This document shows, piece after piece, positions 10,030-21,190 of a stretch of 64,000 nt of DNA; within the stretch, counting starts at the first letter, position 1, and the number at the start of each line of letters is the position of its first letter. The position numbers were made by a program, and so were the translations under genes. The DNA lies in NCBI GenBank assembly GCA_948144175.1, contig CANXME010001290.1:262501-326500 (forward strand), in the 5' to 3' direction. Source of the stretch: Closterium sp. NIES-65. Its lineage: Eukaryota; Streptophyta; Zygnematophyceae; Desmidiales; Closteriaceae. The notes below the pieces were generated by a model, which had not been told where the DNA came from, searched no databases, and saw nothing but the letters and a program-made list of their open reading frames with translations.

Positions 10030-12607
10030 TCGGGGAAGGTGTGTCGTGCCAGCTTTCCGCTGACGCACGAGACACACGGGGAGTCGGCGCAAGACGCCGA
10101 CTTGAGGTCCAGCCCAGTGACGACCTCGTGCTTCGGGGAGCTTCAAATGGTGTCGATGCCAACGTGGGCGAGCCTCGCATGCAGCCGATCTGGGGCCGAC
10201 TTTATCGTGGAGACTATCGCCCGCAGGGCCACCACCTCCTTAGTCGGCATCGTCGACTTCGCCGTGCAAGGACGCAGGTTGGTGCAGAGGACCCGTCCGG
10301 TGTAGGACGCCCAACCAAGGACGTCCCCGGCCGCCGAGATGAGCAGCATCTCGTCGCCGTCCTCCTGCAGCCTTACGCCGTTCTCCTTGAGCTGGCCGGC
10401 CGAGAGCAGATTTAGTCGCACGCCTGGGTCGTAGAGCACATCAGGGATGAGCACTTGCGTCACGGCCTTCCCTTGTAGAGCGACAGTGCCGCGGCCTTGG
10501 ACGTCTTGCAGCGCCCCATTAAAGCCGCGCACGTGCTTGACATCGCCGCTCGGCTGCAGGTCGACGAAGACCTTCTTCATCGCCATCAGGTAGTGGGAGC
10601 AGCCGCTGTCGAGCAAGACCACCGACGTGTTCGCCTGCACAGCTGCCGCCATCGCCTTGAAGCCCTCGCCAGCTTTCAGCGCCAGCGAGACGGTCGGCTC
10701 CACGACGCCGACTAGCAAGCACGATGCCTCCTTGTAGTCTCGCCCATTGCCGCCAGCAGAGGAGTCGGCGTCCTTCGCCGAGGTCGACCTGGTCGACTGC
10801 TTCTCCTTGCGCGGCATGTTTCCTCCAGCGGCCTCGCTTTGCGTCGTTGTCGTCGGAGTCGCTGCGGTCAGGGCACTCGAAGGAGGGGTGGTCGGGGTCG
10901 CCGCAAAGCCAGCACTCCCGACGTCGACTTCCTCCTCCACGACCGCTATCCTTGGCCGACTTCTTCTTGTCGGCGTTCTTGGTCGGCTTCCAGCCACTGC
11001 TACCACCGCCGCCAGACTGCCCGCGCAGCCCCGGTCGACCACCTTGTTTCGCCGAGGCGACGTAGTTCACCTGCGCCAGGAGCTCCGAGGGCTATCATGT
11101 TCCTGCATCGCCTTATCCTGCAGGATGTACGAGGTAAGAGAGTCCTCGTTGACTGCCGCCCTAGTACTCGGCGCCCACGACAGCCGCTTAAAGCTGTCGC
11201 CTAGATACCTCCTGCGGGAGGCCTAGGTTTATCACTTGAAAACACGGTTGCACTGAGCTTCGCTCCAACCTTGGGTGGCGAGGTGGAGTTACTACACCCT
11301 GACAGCACAACCTTTCCTCTGAAAATTGGGCGAAACAGGATTGGCTTCAAAATTTCGCGCCATTCTGCTCCCCAACTCGGATTGGTTGCACGTGTTGGCG
11401 AAATCGCCAACACAACCCAATCCTCCCGAAATCATTACCCCCCAACCGAACCTTTCACGAAACTGGCGGGATTCGCCAGTTCTGTTTGAAACGTTCGCAC
11501 GCTCATTTCTGTAAAAGAGTCATTTCGTTCCCCAATCAGCTTGCGTCCTAGGGTGTGCGCCCAAAATACCCCCCGAAAATACATTTTAGTATGTAGACCG
11601 CAGCTTTAAGCAGGTTGTAGCTGCTCGTGAGCCCATTGATGACATGCGTGAGGTACGACGCCATCGAGTAGTGCACGCCGGCCATCCTCATGGTGGCGAG
11701 AATTCGCCGAACCCGGTCGCAGTAGTCGGTCGCCGACTCCTGTTCACCCATCCATATGTGTGACAGCTGCTCCTCAAATTGGCCGATGTACAGGTCGTCG
11801 GTGACCTCGTACGTTGACTCGATGAAGTGCCACGCCTTGTGGCCGTCGTCGAGGTACTCCCTGCACGACTTCAAGGCGATCTGCACGCCCGGCGGGTAGC
11901 ACCACGAGATGACCGTGAAGGTAAGCAGCTGTACCGCGCGAAACTCCGCTCGCAGGTCGGGGTAGTGCTTCTCCGGCGTCGCCACGGTGCCCTGGGCAAA
12001 ACCGACCAGCCCGGCCATCTCCAGCTGAGGCTCGATGGCTTCCTTCCAGGTGAGTATGTCCAGTCGACCAACGAGCAGGGGTCTTGTCTGGCGTAAACTT
12101 GAAGTAGCTGTAGCTCGGCGCGTTCCCTCCCCCAGTCACATGGGCCGCCGACATCGGCGACAAACCGCTTCGTCGACCTCCGACGTCGCCTTGCGAGGAG
12201 CGTGCAGCCGCGGACAACCGCATCCCTCACGCCTGAACGCCCCTGACTTCATCGACATGTATCACACCTCGATGCCTCGACGTGCCTCCCGCATTCCTAC
12301 CGACACCACCGGTGTCGACGCCCATGTCGACACCGCCTTCGTCATTCACCGGTCGAGGTGAAGCAGGTCGAGAAGGGTGCTCCGACGCCCACACGGTGCG
12401 GAGGCCAACCTCGGCGACCGCCCAGGAGATTGCTCTGTACTCCTGGGCCTCATGGCATCTCCTCGCATCCTCCAGCTATGCTTCCAGGGTGTCCATCACC
12501 TCTGTGTCACCTTCGCGCATGCTAGTGACTGCACGGCTGCCGGCCTACGAGCATCTTAGGTATTTGACCACTACGTCAGCCTGACTGAAAGGAAAGTCGT
12601 GTGACGT
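10030..12607 (-). pseudogene. gag-pol pseudogene of element 4
   Basis: Gag starts near 12230 (SQGDVGGRRSGLSPMSAA) and has a frameshift after YFKFTPDK. Its central part from MAGLVGFAQGTVATPE to SSYNLL is readable, and is then split by the MITE. Past the MITE the canonical knuckle CWLCGDPDHPSFEC and protease (VVLLDSGCSHYLMAMKK) follow, then the pre-integrase segment HARLAHVGIDTI and a frameshift. The zinc-binding GGKLARHTFP segment is the last part kept. Reverse transcriptase and RNase H are absent. Confidence 0.85.
11192..11605. mobile_element. MITE with TTAA target duplication (414 bp)
   Basis: Inserted in the gag of element 4. TTAA flanks both ends (11188-11191 and 11606-11609), and removing the insert with one TTAA restores the gag alignment with element 2. 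The ends are imperfect inverted repeats: AGCTGTCGCCTAGATAC at left and, as reverse complement of the right end, AGCTGCGGTCTACATAC (13 of 17 identical). It has no transposase frame, is AT-richer than its host, and holds small hairpins such as TTGGCGAAATCGCCAA. TTAA duplication is typical of piggyBac-like transposition, but the ends do not let me assign a superfamily. Confidence 0.8.
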
Positions 12608-12624
12608 CCACGCTCACCGCACCA

Positions 12625-13510
12625 TGCGGAGATAACTCTATCAACGGGAGCTAGATCACTGGCTAGGCACGGGGTAGGAGGGATCTCAGCGTTCGTCCAC
12701 TTAGTCGTTTACTGGTGCTTGCACTACTTGCTGGTTCACGGGGAAATTTCGCAAGAGTTTCACTAGCAAAAGTTTACAACAATGATAGCAGCAAGTTGGC
12801 AAAGCAAGACTACATCAGAGCTAGCATGCAAGCGGGCGACTGCCAGCGCAGCACGGTCGACCACATTCTAGCACGACTTGGTCGACCGCGTTCCAGCAAT
12901 GCAAAGTCGCGGCTTGCAAACGCTGCAAGTCGACGGCGTGCCAACGTCGCAGGTTGACGGCGTGCCAACGTTGCTCCTGCACGACAGTAGCGCACCTGCT
13001 TCGCAGGTGCTCGACGGTGATTGGCGTGCCGTGCCTTGTCACCTGCACAGGGCACACACCGAATCGTCTTTGTGCTGACGACTACGTCTAATCAGACACG
13101 TCGACCTCGGGATTCCACACCAAGGTCGGCTCGCCACTAAGACCTAGGCGACTGTCTCGTGCCTCCACAGAAACCCGTCGCCTAGGTTATCTAGTCGACC
13201 GGGCAACCACCTCGTCGACCAGCTCCTTCTCGTGCCCGTCGACCCCGGAGGTGGACGAACACCTCAAGTCGACCAACTTCTGGTCGACCACGCTCCTGGT
13301 CGACCAGCTCCAAGTCGACCAGCCCAGCTGTCAGCCGACCACCCAAGTCGGCTTCCCCAGGTCGGCGTCACCAAGTCGACGCCCTTGCAGTGGCCCCCGT
13401 GCAGGTCGACCAGCTCGCCCACTGCTGCAGGTCGGCTGCTCCCCTCACACCCGACCACTTGGTCGGCTCCGCCCTAGCGAGGACGGGGCCAAACCCAACT
13501 CTCGTTGACA
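12625..13510 (-). repeat. 5' LTR of element 4 (886 bp)
   Basis: In plus-strand reading it runs from TGCGGAGATAAC to CTCGTTGACA, so it has TG...CA ends. The primer-binding site lies at 12608-12624. The part at 13190-13460 is a dense series of GTCGAC palindromes spaced about 15-20 bp (for example TGGTCGACCA). A stem GCACCTGC ttc GCAGGTGC lies at 12992-13010, the same place as in element 3. Confidence 0.85.
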
Positions 13511-13737
13511 ATCTTGACAGCTGCTGTGCGCAACACATGGGGGGGTCAACGACGTTCATCAACAACCCAAGACGACTGCGACGACCATGTGAAATGACTG
13601 TCACAAACAACAACCGACTCAAGGCTTACGACATCGGAGAAATATGCCTGCATTCAAGCGACACCAACATCACTGTCCACATCGGTGATATTCTGGTCAT
13701 TGTCGATCTTCAGTTCAATATTCTACAGTATCTGTAG
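13511..13737 (+). pseudogene. copia protease remnant, target of element 4
   Basis: Directly after the element 4 LTR an open frame encodes NLDSCCAQHMGGSTTFI, followed by RLKAYDIGEICLHS and DILVIVDLQFNILQ. This pattern (DSG-like active site, then GIGEV, then DVLYVPDLxFNLLS) is that of a copia protease. The active-site Gly is changed to Cys (DSC), and a TAG follows shortly. It resembles neither family of this window closely, so it is probably a third, older copia family. Confidence 0.55.
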
Positions 13738-14756
13738 CACAACTCATAAAGTGTGGAGTTGAAATATGAACCAACTTCGAAGAGAAATGTTTTGAACTTA
13801 TTTACAAGAAGACTCACATCGGCAAGGCAGTTGACGAAGACGGTGTCATCGTCCTCAACTTCGAATCTAAGGGCAATGACGGCGACATTGATAGAACACT
13901 TTTGCTGAGAACAACCACCACTAAACCACCAGCTTGGACGCACCCTGAAGAGACAGACCTTGGGCGTTCTAGACCGGATGGTCTGTGCCGCACACTCGCC
14001 GTCCCAACAACACCAACCTCTGCATCTATAGAAGAAGAAGCAAACAGTGGAGCGTCAAATAGGGAGGCAACACAACAAATCAAGACTGGAGGATGGGGAC
14101 ATGCGGGAATTACTGTCGCCACCGAACGGGGCACTAGCGTCGTCACAGGCGCTTGGGGTGTGCCATAACCTCCTTCCGCAAACCCTGATCGGGGCAGATG
14201 GGGTCCACCGACACTTCCACCAGGAGTCCCCTTCGAAGGAGGATGGGGTACCTCAACACCAACACCTGGCTGGAGACCACTAGCACCCTTCCCTGAGCCC
14301 GATCGCTGCCTCCCAACACCGTAGTAGAAGAGGATCCCTACTAGGCGACGCGCGGCACCGGCTGGGGCGGACCTCCGCTTCCAGATCAAGAAGAAGAGAA
14401 ATAGTCAGAAGGGATGATATACGATTTTGGAGAAGCTGTTGAACTACCCGAACCTACCGAAGAATCACCGCCGCCACAGGAAGGGACACAGTTGATCTTG
14501 ATCACAGGCGACGAGTACCTCGACCACCGAATTATGATGGAGGGACTTCGCGCCACATAATAAGCGACCGCCGACATGCGACTCCGCCTCAACAACTTCT
14601 GCCCATCGCCGACGACTCCATTCACGTCGCCGAGATAAGCGACCTCGTCGACATCCCCGAATATGACCTCCATCAAGACTCCATTCAAGCCTTCGCAGCA
14701 GACGTACGAACCACCGCCGACAAGGGACTTGCAACGCCACAACAAGAGGAGGAATA
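13738..14756 (+). other. degraded sequence, probably continuation of the copia remnant
   Basis: Short open stretches continue in changing frames (for example NFEEKCFELIYKKTHIGKA after 13765), consistent with decayed polyprotein. No catalytic motif can be recognised. Nothing supports an intact gene. Confidence 0.35.
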
Positions 14757-15772
14757 GAGAAACATATATTATAAACGTACAATTGGCTACCGCGCCACTC
14801 TTGAAATTTGGCACCAACAGCTCTTTGATCCCTCATGCGCTACATTCAAGAACTTCATTGCTGCCAGCGTTTTTGTCACAAGTGGCCTGCTCCTGCCCAA
14901 CGGCCACATGCTCCCAACAACTTCAAGTTATGAAGACCCGCCATGCACCGTCTGCCCCACAGGCGCGGTTTCTCACAAGTCGTTCTACGACTTACATGAA
15001 TACAGAAAGTAACGAACAAAAAAGAAAAAAACGAGCGCTTAATGCCTAAACTACTTAGACTCTCGACGTTAAAACGACAATCTGGATTTGAGGGGTTCAT
15101 TTTTTTTTTTTTTTACCCAAGCTTGCCTGCGCGAACGTGTTGCTTGGCGAAAGTCAGAATTTCGTGAGAACACTTTTCTTCCAATTCACCAGGGATTATG
15201 TTTCGGGTGTCAAATGTAGATTGTCGCTTTGAAGCCGTGGGCGAAAAGAACGAGGAATTTCGGGGATACAAACCGTTGTAGGGTAATGATATGTGGGAAA
15301 AAAAACCTCGAAAATCCCCTGGCGTGGCCATTCGAGCAGTTATCACTAAATTAGATGGCCACGTGAGCAATTCGGGGCAACGTGGGCAAGACCGAATCAC
15401 GAAACAAGGCCATGGAGCAATTTTCTCCGGAATGATTCAGCATCCCGCTAACCTCCCATCCCATTCGACCACATTTTTTGTTCAGTTTAGCTTGCGTGGG
15501 AAAGGGGGAGACGTGCAACGCGGCGTTCCTCCCCTCACGTGCAGCGCTAGGCGACGGGATGGGTAAGACATTAGATGGGCCAAAACAAGTTGGGAAAAGA
15601 TCAACCAGGGGCCGAACAGCGCTAGAGGGGTGATCAACAAGGGGTTGAGAGGCCCAGAACTTACCAAACGGTTGCGCGAAGAGGGATTATCACAGGGTCC
15701 TCGTTTATTGCACGTAATTCTGTTACTAGTGGCATGTACCGGCTCGCATATTCGCTCGCGTGTCGCATACTC
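14757..15772. other. unassigned intergenic sequence left of element 5
   Basis: No convincing gene or terminal repeat is seen. A T-run of about 16 lies near 15100. The last five bases, TACTC (15768-15772), are the target duplication of element 5. Confidence 0.5.
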
Positions 15773-15909
15773 TGTCAGATTATATTTAGCTGATGCATGT
15801 ATTGTAGGCTGCTGTTGGGGTAGACCATAGGGGGTACAACCCAATTAGGGTTGGTACTTGTTTCCATGTTTCGTTTCATAGTGCATCATTCTACTCTCTA
15901 ATCTCAACA
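15773..15909 (+). repeat. 5' LTR of element 5 (137 bp)
   Basis: TGTCAGATTATA to CTAATCTCAACA. It differs from the 3' copy at three positions, so the insertion is not very recent. It contains TGTAGGCT...TGGGGTAG, a core that recurs in the LTRs of elements 6 and 7. Confidence 0.95.
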
Positions 15910-15938
15910 TGGTATAGAGCGGGTCCTTCCTAAGGACC
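15910..15938 (+). other. primer-binding site and adjoining hairpin of element 5
   Basis: TGGTATAGAGC follows the LTR directly; it is one base shorter than the common plant copia site TGGTATCAGAGC (initiator tRNA-Met). A 7-bp stem follows (GGTCCTT, loop CCT, AAGGACC, 15922-15938). The same position in elements 6 and 7 has different bases that still pair. Confidence 0.75.
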
Positions 15939-16189
15939 GTTTTCAAGGGCCCACCAAACGAAATTTTTCCTGCCCGGAGCGCGCCCTACTCTCCCCGAGG
16001 CGCGCTCCCCTTAGTACTTGTCGCGTTGCCCTTGTGCCCCCCGCGAGTCGCGCGCGCGCGATCCCTTTTTTTTCGCGCGCGCGGCCCGGGCCACTTCGCG
16101 CCGACCTTAGGCCGCGTCGCGCCGCCCTCGCGCCGCCCGCGCCGCCCTCGCGCCGCCCGCGCCGCCCCCTCTGACCCTCGCGACGTCGG

Positions 16190-16830
16190 TGCCGTCGCTG
16201 ACGGCCCCGCGCTCGCCTGCGACGGCCCCGCCGTCCCTTCTGCCGGCCCCGTCACGGCGCTTGACGGCCCCGCCGTCCCCTCTGCCGGCTCCGCCGCTGC
16301 ACCCGACGGCTCCCCCGTCCCCTCTGCCGGCCCCGCCGCTGCACCTGACGGCCCCGCCGTCCCCTCTGACGGCCCCGCCGTCCCCTTCTACCGGCCCCGC
16401 CGCGGCATCTGCCGGCGCCGCCACTGCACCTGACGGCCCCGACCGTCCCCTCCTGACGGCCCCGCCGTCCCCTTCTACAGGCCCCGCCGCTGCATCTGCC
16501 GGCGCCGCCACTGCACCTGACGGCCCCGACCGTCCCCTCCTGACGGCCCCGCCGTCCCCTCTGACGGCCCCGCCGTCCTCTTCTACCGGCCCTGCCGCTG
16601 CATCTGCCGGCGCCGCCACTGCACCTGACGGCCCCGGCCGTCCCCTTCTACCGGCCCCGCCGCTACACCTACTGGCCGCATCCACTCCACCTGGAGCCGA
16701 GCCGCCGACCACCCGAGCCGCCCAGCAGCTGAGCCGCCGAGCAGCAGAGCCGCCGAGCAGCCGAGCCGCCTAGCAGCCGAGCCGCCCTGCAGCCGAGCCG
16801 CCCAGCAGCCGAGCCGCCCGAGCCGCCCTG
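16190..16830 (+). repeat. tandem repeats in the leader of element 5
   Basis: GC-rich repeats around GACGGCCCCGCCGTCCCCT and CTGCCGGC fill 16190-16660. They are followed by short repeats of CCGAGCCGCCCAGCAG up to 16830. They lie between the primer-binding site and the gag ATG, so they are untranslated leader. A long open antisense frame here is a by-product of the repeat. Confidence 0.8.
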
Positions 16831-17689
16831 TCTGGTAAGACCCGGCCGCTCCTTTCTCTCCGCACTACCCTCTTCCTCCTGCCTGTACTGTTAGACTACT
16901 GCGGTCATGGCTACCCCCAGCGTTATCGCCTTTGACGCTGAGGGTCGGGTCATCGACTTTGACGTGTGGGTAGACGACCTACTGCTTTTCCTACAGTGCG
17001 ACAGAGCTGACGGCCTCTCTCTCTTTGATCTCACCTCTGGTGCCTCTCCCGCTCCTCCTGCTACTGAGGATGCCACTGTTCGCTCACAGTGGGCCACACG
17101 CGATGCTGCTGCACGTCTTGCTGTGCGTCGCCACCTCCCTCCCTCTGAGCGTGCACACTTTGGGTCGTACAAGAGTGCTCAGACCTTGTACGACGCCGTT
17201 ATTGCACGCTACTCCTCCCCTGCCACAGCTGCACTGAGCCGCCTCATGCTACCGTACCTCTTTCCCGACCTTGCTTCCTTTGCCACAGTCGCCGACCTCT
17301 TTACCCACCTGCGCACTAGTGACGCTCGCTACCGCGCTGCGCTTCCTGCTGAGTTCTGCGCCAAGAACCCCCCTCCCATGTACATCACTCTCTACTACAT
17401 AGTCACCCGCCTCCCTGACACCCTTCGCGCAGTCAGGGACCACTTCCTCTCAGTCTGTCCCACCACCCTCACTGTTGACCTCCTCGAGAAGGACCTCCTA
17501 GCAGCGGAGAAGAGCATCGTAGCTGTAGGAGCCTCTCGTGGTGACCCGCGCACCCCCATCTTTGAGGGGTGTTCCCCCTCCCCCCTGTTGCCCTCTGTCG
17601 CCTCTGCTGCTACGGCCGACCTAGTTGGTTTTGAGTCGGTCGGCGCGGCGTCTGCCCCTAGTGGGAGACGTCGCCCTGGCAGGGGTAGG

Positions 17690-17935
17690 GGCAGGGGCGC
17701 TGGAGGGGCTGGCGGGGGCGGTGGAGGCGGCGGTGGAGGCGGAGGGGGGGGTGGGGGTGGTGGTGGAGGTGGTGGGGGAGGTGGAGGTGTCGGCGGCGGC
17801 GGTGGAGGCGGAGGCAGCGGCGGCGGTGGCGGTGGGAGTGGAGGCGGAGGCGGCGGTGGCGGCAGCAGTGGGCGTGGAGGTGGTGGCGGAGGTGGTGGAG
17901 GCGGCGGCGGAGGAGGTGGAGGCGGCGGCCGTGGC
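17690..17935 (+). repeat. GGN tract encoding the Gag glycine run of element 5
   Basis: About 245 bp of GGT/GGC/GGA/GGG codons with few interruptions; the + strand is extremely G-rich. Equivalent tracts lie at about 30660-30900 in element 6, where the frame is lost within it, and 39240-39480 in element 7. Confidence 0.85.
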
Positions 17936-18908
17936 TCGTCGCAGAGGAGTGGCTCCGGTGGTGGTCAGCGTCAGCAGCAGCAGCCCGGCCCGGAGACCCT
18001 CTCCTCTCAGCAGCTCCGTGAGTGGTACACTGCGCGTCAGAGGGGTGGGGGTGCTGGCATGTGCACCTACGTTCTGCGCACTGGCGACCGTGCGGGTGAG
18101 CCGTGTGGCGGTCCACACTCCACCCAGCACTGCTTCGGCCGCCTGACTGACGCTTGGCGCCGCCAGTTCCCCGACTCTACTGAGATCCCTCGCTGGGACC
18201 AGCTGTCTAGGGCAGGAGTAGCTATCTTTGATCTTGACTTTGATGCTATTCTTCGTGCCATGTATGCTGTGACTGTTAGTGAGGAGGGTGACTGTTACCG
18301 GTGTTTCCCGCCCGACCCGGGCATTGGTGCTACTGCTCTAGGTGCTGTTGAGTCAGCTGCTCCAGGTGCTGGTGAGGTGGTTGCTCTAGGTGCCAGTGAG
18401 TCCGCGTCCTCAGGTGCTGTCGAGTCTGCTCTCTCCGGTACTGCGTCGGCTCCGGCCTCCCTCACCTTCACCCTTGACTCAGGAGCGTCTCGCTCCTTCT
18501 TTTGAGACCGCACCACACTTACGCCGCTTAGTCGGCCGGTTGCGGTCTCCGTGGCGGACCCCTCTGGGGGTCCTGTCCTTGCTCACTACTCCACTGTCCT
18601 TCCGTGCCCTGCGGTCCCGTCTGGCTCCCTGTCGGGTCTGTACCTCCCCTCGTTCTCTACGAACTTGGTGGCGGGTGCTGACCTACAGGATGGCGGGGTT
18701 GACCAGTTCACCCTTGCGCGCCGACGGGAGACCCACTGCACGGACGTGGACACGGGCCGACACTTGACCACGTTTACACGTGCGCCGGGGTCGAGCCTGT
18801 ACACACTCACTGTTCCGTCTCCTCCTCCTCCTGCGTCTGGTCAGGTACCTGCGTCGGGTCAGGTGTTTGCTGCAGCGTCCAGGTCTGGTCCTGAGTCTGC
18901 CCCCTGCT

Positions 18909-19915
18909 TGCGGAGAGTCACTCTACAACGGTAGTGAGCTAGACTACGGGGTCGGCACGAGCTACTAGAGGTGATCGTAGCTTTGCTTGGTTCCTTAGTG
19001 CTTGCACATTCACGGGAGAAATCGGCAAGAGTTTCCACTAGCAAAGTTGGAATCACAGAATTATTCAACAAGCAATGACAACAATGACTACATCAGGCAC
19101 CTAGCAACCCTGCACCTAGCCTGGTCGACCGCCAGCACAGCTCGGTCGACCGCCTTCCAGCGTTGCGTAGAGGAGCCGCGCCAGCACTGCGGAAAGGCGA
19201 CCTGCCAACAGAGCAGGTCGACGGCGTGCCAACGCTGCAGCAGAGCGGCTGTCCAGCGTTGCCCCGAAGAACACAGCAGTGCGCACGCTCGCAGGTGCGC
19301 GTAGACGATTGGCCCGACTTGCCTCGTTGGGCATCCGTCGGCTGTTGTCTGTGCCTGACGAGCCACATCGACTTCGGGATACCAGCCTGAAGTCGCCTGC
19401 GCCATCGCGACCTCGACGACGTTCGCGTCCCTCCGCAGAACTCGTCGAGCAGGTTACCCCGTCGACCCGGTCGACCCCTGGTGCTCTGGTCGACCCCTAG
19501 GTGCCTCCCGTCGACCACTGGGTCCTTCTGGTCGACCACCAGGCACTCCTGGTCGACCACCACTCCCGTCGAGCTACCCCTTGGTCGACGGACCCCTTCC
19601 GTCGACCAGCACTGCTCCGTAGACCTCCCGGTCGAACAGCAGGTCAACGGGATGCTCCGGAGGCCTCCCCGTCGAGCAGCAGGTCGACGGGATGCCCCGG
19701 AGACCTCCCGGACGGCCCACCCGTCGCCCAGGCCAGTCAGTTGCAGCTGTCGAGCTCCCTGGTTGACAGCAACACCACAGCGGTCCCCTGCAGCTCGACG
19801 AACCTTGTCGAGCAGCTCTCCCACTGTGAACGGTCGGCTGCTAGTCCCGAACATCCGACCAAGTCGTCGGCGTTGCCCAAGCGAGGGCGGGGCCAACACC
19901 CCATTCCCGTTAACA
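18909..19915 (-). repeat. solo LTR of the long-LTR copia family (1007 bp)
   Basis: Inserted in the pol of element 5 with the 5-bp duplication CTGCT on both sides (18904-18908, 19916-19920). In plus reading it starts TGCGGAGAGTC and ends CGTTAACA. Its two ends match the inner and outer ends of the LTRs of elements 3 and 4, which fixes its orientation as minus. No internal sequence is left, so it arose by recombination between two LTRs. Confidence 0.9.
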
Positions 19916-21008
19916 CTGCTCGTGTCGCAGCCTGTCCCACGAGACCCTTCTGTGGCACCACCGCATGGGTCACCCCTCCCTGCTTCGTCTCCGAAGCATG
20001 GCCTCCCGTCTCCTGGTCTCAGGTCTTCCCCGGTCCCTCCCTCCCCTTCCTCCTGGGCCTGGCCCTCCCTGTGTCCCCTGTGTCGAGGGTCGCCTGCGGG
20101 CTACCCCTCACTCCTCCTCCTTTCCTCCGACGACGGCCCCGCTGCAGACGCTTCACATGGACGTGTGGGGCCCAGCCCGCGTCCGTGGGCAGGGTCACGA
20201 GCGCTACTTCCTGCTGGTGGTTGACGACTACTCGCGTTACACCTCAGTCTTCCCCTTGCGCAGCAAGGGTGATGTCACTAAGGTGTTGATCGACTGGATC
20301 CGCGCAGCTCGTCTCCAGCTCAGGGACAGCTTTGGCTCGGACTTTTCTGTTCGGCGTCTGCACTCGGACAGAGGCGGAGAGTTCTCCTCCGGCCTCCTGA
20401 GAGCCTACTGTCAGGCACGAGGCATCCGCCAGACCTTCACGCTTCCGGACTCCCCACAGCAGAATGGGATTGCTGAGCGCCGCATTGGCATGGTCATGGA
20501 CGTCGCCCGTACGTCCATGGTGCATGCGGCTGCCCCCCATTTTCTGTGGCCGTTTGCGGTCCGGTACGCCGCGCATCAGATCAACCTTCAGCCCAGGGTC
20601 TCCAGACCGGAGACCTCCCCAGCTCTGCTGTGGACGGGGAAGGTTGGCGATGCGTCGGCGTTCCGTGTCTGGGGATCTCGGGCGTTTGTCCGCGACTTGT
20701 CTGCGGACAAGTTGTCCCGTCGTGCTGCTCCTTGCGTCTTCGTGGGCTTCCCCCCTGACGCCTCCGGGTGGCAGTTCTACCACCCCACCTCTCGGCGTGT
20801 TCTGTCCTCCCAGGACGTCACGTTCGACGAGTCGGTCCCCTTCTACCGCCTCTTCCCCTACCGCACTCCGTCCCTCCCCCCACCGCCCCTCTTCCTGGTC
20901 CCAGGTCCTCCCTTGGTAGACCCCCTCCCCCCTCAGGGTCTTGCCCCTTCAGGTGTGTCTCAGGTAGACGCGGTCGAGCCTGTCGAGGTCACTGGTGACT
21001 CTGGTGCT

Positions 21009-21190
21009 GCTGGGGGTGCGGAGCCTGGGGGTGCGGAGCCTGGGGGTGCGGAGCCTGGGGGTGCTGAGACTGGGGGTGCTGAGCCTGGGGGTGCTGAGCC
21101 TGGGGGTACTGAGCGTGGGGGTGCTGCGCCTAGGGGTGCTGCGCCTGGAGTTGCAGAGTCTGGGGGTGCTGAGCCTGCGGGTGCTGTTCC
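21009..21190 (+). repeat. 15-bp repeat encoding GGAEP units in element 5 Pol
   Basis: About twelve units of GGGGGTGCTGAGCCT type encode GGAEP and variants between integrase and reverse transcriptase. Corresponding tracts with other copy numbers lie at 28300-28580 (element 6) and 36895-37155 (element 7). Confidence 0.8.

Larger units (their letters stand above)
10030..13510 (-). mobile_element. Ty1/copia element 4 (long-LTR family), 3' truncated
   Basis: Minus-strand relative of element 2, with an intact 5' LTR at 12625-13510, a primer-binding site at 12608-12624, gag and protease. It stops within integrase at about 10030, where it abuts the LTR stub of element 3. A 414-bp MITE interrupts gag. 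The five bases beyond its LTR are ATCTT; the partner flank is lost. It sits in the protease region of another copia remnant. Confidence 0.85.

Noticed and set aside
12821..13057. Small proteins in the long LTRs
   Set aside because: Open frames there follow from repeated GTCGAC units and are not conserved between LTR copies.
16107..16712. Long antisense open frame in the leader of element 5
   Set aside because: It only reflects GC-rich tandem repeats without stops. No known domain, and the region is untranslated leader in related elements.
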